From: Nemertoderma westbladi
Taxonomy: Eukaryota; Xenacoelomorpha; Nemertodermatida; Nemertodermatidae
Assembly (NCBI GenBank): GCA_032718475.1
Contig: JAUCBJ010005015.1
Coordinates: 1 to 49,691 of the forward strand
Reading direction: 5' to 3'
DNA: 49,691 nt
The notes below the pieces were generated by a model, which was given only the letters and a program-made list of their open reading frames with translations, was not told the DNA's origin and ran no database searches. Position numbers and translations under genes: made by a program. This document shows, one piece after another, positions 43,486 to 49,691 of this stretch (the first letter of the stretch is position 1; every line of letters begins with the position of its first letter).

Positions 43486-44385
43486 GATAAAGAGACAGAT
43501 GAACTGAAGTACCAGTTAAGCCAGGAGGGTGCAGACATCCACACAAAGAGGGGCTATGTGTCGTACATAGCAAGGATATACAATCCCCTAGGCCTAGCAT
43601 CCCCATTACTAGTCACGGGAAAACAGATACTCAAGAGAGTATACAAACTAAAGGACGAGTGGGACGCAGAGGTCCCGGAAGAGATTAAGAAACAGTGGTG
43701 TAAGTGGACAGAAGGCTTGGAGCAGATGGGAACATACAGCATGCCACGAGTGTATTTCCCGGATGGGGACATGACGAACCTGGATGTGCACATGTTCTCC
43801 GATGCGTCACTAGAGGCATACGGAGCGGCACTCTACTTAGTACAACAAGAGGGGTCTCACAAGCCCAGACTTGCCTTCAGCAAGGCGAAGTCAACGCCAT
43901 CAGATTCGGCATCGGTTCCCAAACTAGAGTTGACAGCTGCGAGATTAGGAGTTAGGGCCACAGCCTACATAATGGAGGCTATTCCCAACATAGTGGAGAC
44001 ATACTACTGGACGGACTCCATGTTAGTGCTCGGCTGGCTACATAACGAGAAAACGCGATACCCTATATTCGTCGCAAATAGGGTGGACAAAATAAGGGCG
44101 ACGACAGAGCTAGAAAGGTGGCACTACTGCCCTACGGATGAGAACCCAGCGGACTTGTTATCGAGGGGCGTGGCACGCCACACTTTCTTAAAGAAGGAAG
44201 CATTGTGGCAACACGGGCCACAGTTTCTGAGCGACAAAGAGGCCTGGCCGTTGATGAGAAAGGTGGACCCGGGCTCGGGAGAAGTAGTATCAGAGGGAGA
44301 AGAGGGAGATTCAGAGGGAGAAGAGATATACTCCCAGATGGTGAGGGAGATAAGGGACGTGCGACCCAAACCAGAAGAACTGTGA
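43486..44385 (+). pseudogene. Element B RNase H region
   Basis: After the shared TAG the frame stays open to TGA at 44383-44385. RNase H acidic positions are visible in MFSDASLEAY, LELTAARLGV, YWTDSMLVLGWL and CPTDENPADLLSRG. An acidic Ser/Glu/Gly segment (EVVSEGEEGDSEGEEIYSQ) follows, as in element A. The closing TGA lies where A has TGC (Cys). Confidence 0.9.
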
Positions 44386-45887
44386 AATAACCCAACGGAT
44401 AAACTCCTCAGTTACAGCTCTAGTTGGTACAAAACCAAGAAATTAGTGGCGTACTGGAGAGCCTTTGGGAATTTCCTCGCGGGAGTTAGCAAAGGCAAGA
44501 AGATCAGGACAACCATAAATCTGGAAGGAGCAGCCAGAGCAGTCATCCGCTATGAACAACGAAAAAACTATGGCGACAAGGTGGAACGCATCGGTAGGAA
44601 ACAGCATCTTTGACGAGACAGCGAGCTGATCACACTGTCACCACAACTTAACGATAACGGGATTCTAGTAATGAACTCTAGGGTGGGATACAACAACAGC
44701 ATCGTGGTACCACCAAAACCCATCATCATTCCCACAGGATCGCCGATAGTCCACCAGATTATCTGGGACTCCCACAAGTCGATATTGCACGGGGGCACCA
44801 ACCGAACCCTTACGGAGATACGGAGGACCTATTGGGTTAAACAGCTGAGGAAGAAGGTAAAAGCGGTAGTGGGGCAGTGCCAGACCTGCAGACGAGCAAA
44901 GAAGGAGCGAGCCATACAAGAGATGGCACCACTACCGGCGAGTAGAGTAAGACAGCACGACCCGCCATTTACGCATTGCGGTGTGGACATGTTCGGGCCG
45001 ATAAAGATCAAGGTGATGCGGCACACGGAGAAACGCTACGGTATTATCTTCGTATGTAACAACACGCGGGCGGTAGGGATCGAACTCGCCCAAGATGCAA
45101 CCGCATCAGCATTTATAAATGCATTAGAAAGGTTCAGAGACCGCAAAGGTGGGACGATCGAAGTAATGTACTCCAACAGCGGAACCAACTTTGTGGGGGC
45201 AGAGAACGAGATGGCAGAGGCCTTGGACTGGACATCTTGGAAGGGGAGGAAGTCAGGGCAGCCATAAGGCGACGACAAGTAGAGTGGGAGAGAAGGACGC
45301 CGTATGCACCACATACACTAGGATGCGTCGAGAGACTGGTGGGCAGTTCGAAGCGTCTAATGACAAAGTTAATGAACACCCACATGGTCACGGAAGACGT
45401 CTTGAGAACAGTACTTGCAAAGTGTGAGGGTATCATTAATAGCAGACCGCTATATCCGGAGAATGATGACCCTGAGTCACTAGATGTGCTGACGCCCAGC
45501 CATTTCCTAATGGAGAGGCCAGCGACCATCGATATGCGGGGTGTAGACCCAGATGACATACACTCCCGCCAGAGTTGGAAAGTCGCTAAAGCAATAAGCG
45601 CAGAGTATTGGAGAAGGTGGGTTGAGGAGTACCTACCCACGCTTCACAAACGAAGCAAGTGGAGAAAGTCGAGTAGGGAGTTAAGAAAGGGAGATCTCGT
45701 AATCGTCACGGATGATACTATCATCAACAACCAGTGGCGGTTGGCGAGAGTGGTAGGCACGTACTCCAATGAGGACGGAAGAGTCCGATCGGTAGAAGTG
45801 CGGATAGGTGGAAAGATAGGTGCGAAAGACAGAAAAACCTACAGGAGAGCCATAGGGAAATGCTGTCTATTAGAAGGAGCACCTTAA
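44386..45887 (+). pseudogene. Element B integrase (stops, frameshift, catalytic Asp changed)
   Basis: TGA at 44611-44613 replaces the CGA of element A. From 44671 the frame covers the H2C2 zinc region (HKSILHGG...CQTC) and GVDMFGPI. The second catalytic Asp is Asn (YSNSGTNFVG, codon AAC at 45175-45177; Asp in A). A 5-bp duplication (TGGAC) near 45230 shifts the frame. The rest (45237-45887) has the catalytic Glu in GCVERLVG and the DUF5641-like tail (GDLVIVTDDTIINNQWRLARV), ending at TAA 45885-45887. Confidence 0.9.
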
Positions 45888-46019
45888 ACGTAGAGTGTAG
45901 AGTATAGGGGTGAGAAGTGTTTAGTCATCCAAGTTTTGGACTGAGGGGGGTGGGATTGAGGGCAAGACGCCCTTCCCACACAAAATAATAAAATAAATAA
46001 AAATAGTAAGAGTTGGTCA

Positions 46020-46510
46020 GTCAGTTAGTTAGGAAGTACGTAGTACCGTTAGTCAGTAAGAGTTAGTCAGTTAGTTAGTTAGTTAGAGGGTACGTAGTAC
46101 CGCTAGCTAGTTAGCTAGAGTAGTTAGAGGGTACGTAGTACCGTTAGTTAGCAAGAGTTAGTCAGTTAGTTAGTTAGAGGGTACGTAGTACCGCTAGCTA
46201 GTTAGCTAGAGTAGTTAGAGGGTACGTAGTACCGTTAGTTAGTAGAGTTGGTCAGTTAGTTAGTTAGAGGGTACGTAGTACCACTAGCTAGTTAGAAAGA
46301 GAGTAAGAGTTAGAGGGTACCTAGTACCGTTAGTTAGAAAGAGAGTAAGAGTTAGAGGGTACGCAGTACCGTTAGTTAGAGGGAGAGTAAGAGTTAGAGG
46401 GTACGCAGTACCGGTAGTTAGAGAGAGAGAGTAAGAGTTAGAGGGTACGTAGTACCGTTAGTTAGAGAGAGAGAGTAAGAGTTAGTAAAAAAGTACGTAG
46501 TACTAGTTAG
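46020..46510 (+). repeat. Tandem repeat with GGTACGTAGTACC hairpin cores, element B
   Basis: About eleven units of roughly 40-50 bp with the core GGTAC-GTA-GTACC and spacers of GTTAGTTAGTTAGAG or GAAAGAGAGTAAGAGTTAGAG type. It is the counterpart of 25480-26010 in element A, in the same place after integrase. Confidence 0.92.
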
Positions 46511-46742
46511 TAAGAGATAGAGGTAGAAGGGTATATATGATATAGATATTAGTTAGCAGTTAGTAGCGAGAGGGGGGCATATGAGTACAGTTGGATAGAT
46601 CGTGTAGGCCACGCGACATATACTGCTGTACTGCACAGGCCCACAGAGTAGCCAGAAAGGTAGGTAGGGTTAGTAGCACAAAATCTAAAAATAAAAATTA
46701 AGGATATTAGAATCACCTCTGAACTACAGAAGAGCCTTCAAG

Positions 46743-46860
46743 ATGGCCTTTGGGGGTCTGGATAGACATCACATGGGAAGAGTTGGAAGCGGATAGACTG
46801 GAGGGGAAGCGACTGGAAGAAGTCGCCAGGCGAGAAAGGCGGACAGAGAGTAGTGGGTAG
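46743..46860 (+). pseudogene. Remnant of the accessory ORF in element B
   Basis: An ATG at 46743 opens a short frame. In a neighbouring frame, coding continues as WEELEADRLEGKRLEEVARR up to TAG at 46858-46860, which matches the KRLEEIVRQEKREAEER helix of element A's accessory ORF. A slip in the GGGGG run at 46752-46756 would join ATG and helix. All the zinc knuckles of A are missing: about 1.3 kb is deleted relative to A between here and the 3' region. Confidence 0.65.
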
Positions 46861-47438
46861 TAGGAGTGAAGCGCGTTACATAGACGAGCATATAATATAA
46901 TACATATAATTCTAATAATAATTATAATAATTCGTATATATTATACAGTATGTACCGTAGTCAAGTACAACCTTTTTCCAATTAGCTACTGGGACTGGAG
47001 ACTAATTGACTAGGGTTACGGACGAGACGCTAACGACATCATACTTCTTGAGTGCGACGGCACGAAAGGGGGGTGAGATTTGTCAGAAGTGAGAGGGTGA
47101 GTAATGGAGCGTGGAGTGTAGAGAAACTGTGGGCGCAATTCTAGTGTGGGGGGGGGGAGGAATAAGAAACTGAGTGAGGGACAGGGAAGTCCGAGAGTTA
47201 GAGCGGAAGAGAGGAGAGTCTGTATGAGAGAAGAGTAGAGTCAGGGCGAAAGTGTTGGGGAAACAAAAATCGTGTGAGAGGAGTACACGATCGGCCCAAC
47301 ATGGGACGCCAGGCGAACAGGGTAGCGTTATCATGCCCATAGGGAGCGGCCTGGAAAGCCGCCTCCGAGAAAAAATAACCCACCCCACACCCGATACTAG
47401 ATCGGGATCCAGCGGGATTGTAGCGCACTTTAAGGTGG
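46861..47438 (+). other. 3' untranslated region of element B
   Basis: Purine-rich on the plus strand and collinear with the reverse complement of 20934-21480. Shared blocks include the stretch around TTGAGTGCGACGGCACG and ATGGGACGCCAGGCGAACAG. No gene is seen; short frames reflect composition. Confidence 0.65.
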
Positions 47439-47476
47439 ATGCTATCTTCTCACCGGGAAGATAGCATGGGGGGGAG
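47439..47476 (+). other. Hairpin and polypurine tract, element B
   Basis: A perfect 11-bp stem ATGCTATCTTC/GAAGATAGCAT (47439-47449 with 47457-47467), 7-nt loop, is followed directly by the polypurine tract GGGGGGGAG (47468-47476) and the LTR start at 47477. It is identical in stem sequence to element A. Confidence 0.8.
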
Positions 47477-48014
47477 TGTTAGCTTATTCAATCCCGCTAA
47501 CACCCCATAAAGTTGAGCCGATAAGCAATATTGGGGGCCACGAGATTGGGCAATCACCCACTCGTGTCTCCCCAACAAAGTGGGAAAGGAGAACACACAA
47601 TGAGGGTCAGGGGTTACCCCCCTGACACAGAGGGAATAGGTGGAGTGAACGGGAACACTCCAAAAGGCGCCAACAAGGGTATTAACCAATCAGAGGGGGG
47701 AAAGGCACCGGCTGAGTACAGTAACAAGGCCACCCGTGCAATATAATCAGTTGGCAGTAATCATCTCATTCAGTTATCTCAGTATCATATTGGTGCTAGT
47801 TAGGTTAGTTAGTTTAGCTAGGGAAGTACCAGGACTTTAATTACCATCACCCGCCTTCTGTGTACAACAACGTATTATCTATATCTATATCTATATCTTT
47901 ATGCCCAAACATTATACACGACAAACAACGCAAACTCCTTTACTCTTCACACACGGCGGGGACGCGTGAATTAATAAACCGGATAAACCGGGATCCTTCC
48001 TGGATCCCGTCACA
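47477..48014 (+). repeat. 3' LTR of element B (538 bp)
   Basis: Same length and ends as the 5' LTR. By eye there are about eight substitutions, mostly transitions (for example CCGGGAC/CCAGGAC, CTTCCGTG/CTTCTGTG). AATAAA is at 47973-47978. Confidence 0.95.
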
Positions 48015-48019
48015 TTCGT
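48015..48019. repeat. Target site duplication of element B (right copy, TTCGT)
   Basis: It directly follows the CACA end of the 3' LTR and matches 36720-36724. On the minus strand the gag reading frame of A is restored when one copy is counted. Confidence 0.95.
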
Positions 48020-49691
48020 AGTTTAAGAAGCTCGACATTTCGTCTAAACCCGGTTCCGCACCCTTTCTATCTCGAGTGGAGAAAACGATTTTTCTCCACT
48101 TGTTGCGCAGCCAGATCGGCAGTGCCTGCGCTATCGTGGTGATGTTGTTGGATGCGTTGAGCTCGTATGGTGTGTCTAGCGTCCTTAGCACAATCAGCGC
48201 CTTTTCGACTTTGTTAGCGAACGTCTTAATGCTAACGGGATTATCCTGTAGGCCACCCGTTGTTATGCCTCTCAGGGTTTGCCTGATGATCTTAGCTGGG
48301 TGCCCGTATTCCCTGTCCAGTGCCCGCCATGCCGTCGTGAAGCCGCCTTCTATACCCTGGTATTGCATCACGATGTCGTATGCTGGGCCCCCTGTGTATA
48401 CTTGCAGATACTTTAGGCACTCCGCCTGCGTCAAGTTCTTCGTTAGTATTTTGTTACTATACATGCGTCAAAACTGTAGATATTCTTCCGGCCTACTCCC
48501 ATCGAATTTGAATGGTTCCACGGGTGGTAACTCGATCCTAGTTTTTAACGCATTGATTAACGTGGCCATCCCCATCGCCTGCGCTTCCAATGGGTTCGAT
48601 GGATGTTGTGTAGTTTCTCCTGTTGGGTGCGGTCCGTCCGTCCTATTTCCTGCCTTTCTCTGGCTTGGGTATATCATTGGGGGTAGCAGCCCCCTCCATA
48701 TTTCCGTGTCGCATGACCTATTTCCATCCAAGGGGTTCATTGTTCTTGCTCCTATTGGGGTATATTGCTGATATTGTGATGGGGGAATGTCACCCTGTCC
48801 CCCCCCCCCCCCCCCCCCCCACCGGTATGTTTGGTACTGGGGTTGATGTTAATATATTGGGGCCCATGCACCTATCCGCAATAATTCCCCCCTCCCCTGG
48901 GTATATGTTATATCCTTTCATGCTGTAGTCATACTGCTGCATTGGTACCGGTATAGGCCTATCAGCTTCTGGCCTACTTGCCGGTATGTACTCCGCGACT
49001 TCCGGGTTTAATCCCGTAATTTGCGCTATCCTATCGTTTACACTGCCTCTGTCAGCTTGGCCTATAGTATGTGCAGTAAGGCCTACAGTATGTCCTACAG
49101 TCTGTATGTGTTGCTCGGGATCGAAGTTTATTCTTCTCGAATAATCCTCCCCGCGGCTACCGTATTCTCGATCGGTAGGTATATCCCGTCGGAAAGTTTC
49201 TCTTCGAACCCCTCTACTGCTCTCATCTTTGTACCGGTACATCATGTACCCCTCTCTCGACGCGTAGTGCGCCTCGTCGGGTCGCGTCTCTTCGGGACAA
49301 TGGCAATCTCCTGAAGTTCGACCCAACCGACACTCTCTTTCCATCTCGACTACCGACGGCTCGCTATCCGTCCTCGCTCTCCTATCGTTCGCGGCGATAC
49401 TTCTCCTACCGTCTTCTCTTCTTCTCCTTTCAGTGCAGTATTCCCGCTCGTGAGATCTCTCGTCGACCTCCCGGTTAAACTCCACTGTTCTTCTTCCCTC
49501 TTCTGATCGGGCTCGACGCTCCGTCCGCCCTCGCGACATCAACCTGCTTCTCTCTGCTTGATCGCACGCCGCTGGGGATACTCGCAATCCCCCTACTACT
49601 CTCCATCGCCGGGTGTTGCGGTTTACCTATCTCGGCCCGCGCATTATCTGCCGACGCTTGTGGGACATTCTCTGCCCCCCCTCTTGCCACT
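48015..49691 (-). pseudogene. Element A gag N-terminal and capsid part, running off the window
   Basis: The minus-strand frame is closely similar to element B's gag (39780-41380). It includes the Arg/Glu-rich segment (VEFNREVDERSHEREY), GYNIYPGEGGIIADRCMGPN and the DUF1759-like capsid start. Lesions: a 2-bp loss near 49535, a frame change in the C/G homopolymer at about 48800-48820, and TGA at 48465-48467 (Arg in B) just before RMYSNKIL. The protein then runs into element B at the TTCGT site and resumes at 36724. The gag N-terminus and 5' LTR lie beyond the right edge. Confidence 0.9.

Larger units (their letters stand above)
36725..48014 (+). mobile_element. BEL/Pao LTR retrotransposon element B, complete with both LTRs, inserted in element A
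   Basis: The element is 11,290 bp with two 538-bp LTRs, inverted TG...CA ends, TTCGT target duplications, and gag-pol in one orientation followed by a palindromic repeat array, hairpin and polypurine tract. It belongs to the same family as A but sits in the opposite direction within A's gag. Multiple stops, frameshifts and two catalytic Asp-to-Asn changes make it inactive. The LTRs differ at about eight positions by eye (about 1.5%), so the insertion is fairly old but not ancient. Confidence 0.96.
20357..49691 (-). mobile_element. BEL/Pao LTR retrotransposon element A, heavily interrupted, 5' end beyond window
   Basis: On the minus strand the order is gag (right edge to 48015, resuming 36724 to about 36270), protease and RT (36239 to 34701), rest of RT, RNase H and integrase (28666 to 26139), a tandem repeat, an accessory ORF (about 25028 to 21601), a hairpin, the polypurine tract and the 3' LTR (20890 to 20357). 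Three insertions explain the gaps: element B, a 6 kb non-coding block and a hAT-like element. Removing them gives a collinear match to element B along gag-pol. The 5' LTR must lie to the right of the window. Stops and frameshifts show it is dead. Confidence 0.93.

Noticed and set aside
48076-48771. 231-codon plus-strand frame with several hydrophobic stretches
   Set aside because: It is the antisense of the element A capsid-coding region; the same shadow appears opposite element B (40646-41305).
1-49691. CRISPR array, tRNA, rRNA or bacterial operon
   Set aside because: No spaced direct repeats with unique spacers, no cloverleaf or rRNA core sequence was noticed, and gene content is that of an animal genome.

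Overview
The window is animal nuclear DNA, most likely from an invertebrate and possibly a marine one. The evidence is an intron-free fibrinogen-domain membrane protein gene, several BEL/Pao-type LTR retrotransposons, an APE-type LINE, hAT-like and MITE-like elements, AATAAA signals and many short satellites. There are no bacterial operons, CRISPR arrays, tRNAs or rRNAs. The species cannot be named from the sequence alone. Almost everything here is mobile DNA or its debris. The one clearly intact host-type gene is the fibrinogen-related gene at 17176-18258.

Region 1 (1-8762) is a pile of nested insertions. A nearly full LINE (APE endonuclease plus reverse transcriptase, one frameshift, TAG-repeat tail) runs in from the left edge to about 2923. 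It is followed by a worn LTR with a polypurine tract and hairpin, then a BEL/Pao pol remnant (about 3385-5018). That remnant is split by a MITE-like element at 4004-4537 and cut off by a second, 5'-truncated LINE copy (5020-5855). A 2.5 kb element with long inverted arms (6228-8762) carries an orphan reading frame, which is cut by a third LINE 3' end on the minus strand.

Region 2 (8763-20356) holds satellite-like repeats, then a gag-like pair of reading frames. These are 10636-11376 and a frame of about 1,165 codons ending at 15008, which has a DUF1759-like region, CCHC knuckles and an aspartic protease but no reverse transcriptase. Next comes a truncated fibrinogen-related pseudogene (15180-15590) and its intact relative (17176-18258). 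The relative is a predicted type II membrane protein with a short coiled-coil stalk and a fibrinogen C-terminal head.

Region 3 (20357-49691) is one large minus-strand BEL/Pao element (element A) with its 3' LTR at 20357-20890 and its 5' end beyond the window. Three insertions split it: a hAT-like element with an 8-bp target duplication in an accessory zinc-knuckle ORF (21732-23579); a 6 kb non-coding block of three head-to-tail units in reverse transcriptase (28673-34694); and a complete second copy of the same family in the opposite orientation in gag (element B, 36725-48014, two 538-bp LTRs, TTCGT target duplication). A and B share gene order (gag with CCHC, protease, RT, RNase H, integrase with a DUF5641-like tail), a palindromic tandem repeat after integrase, and a hairpin next to the polypurine tract. 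Both have the same in-frame TAG in pol. B has lost most of the accessory ORF and carries Asp-to-Asn changes in both the RT and integrase catalytic centres.
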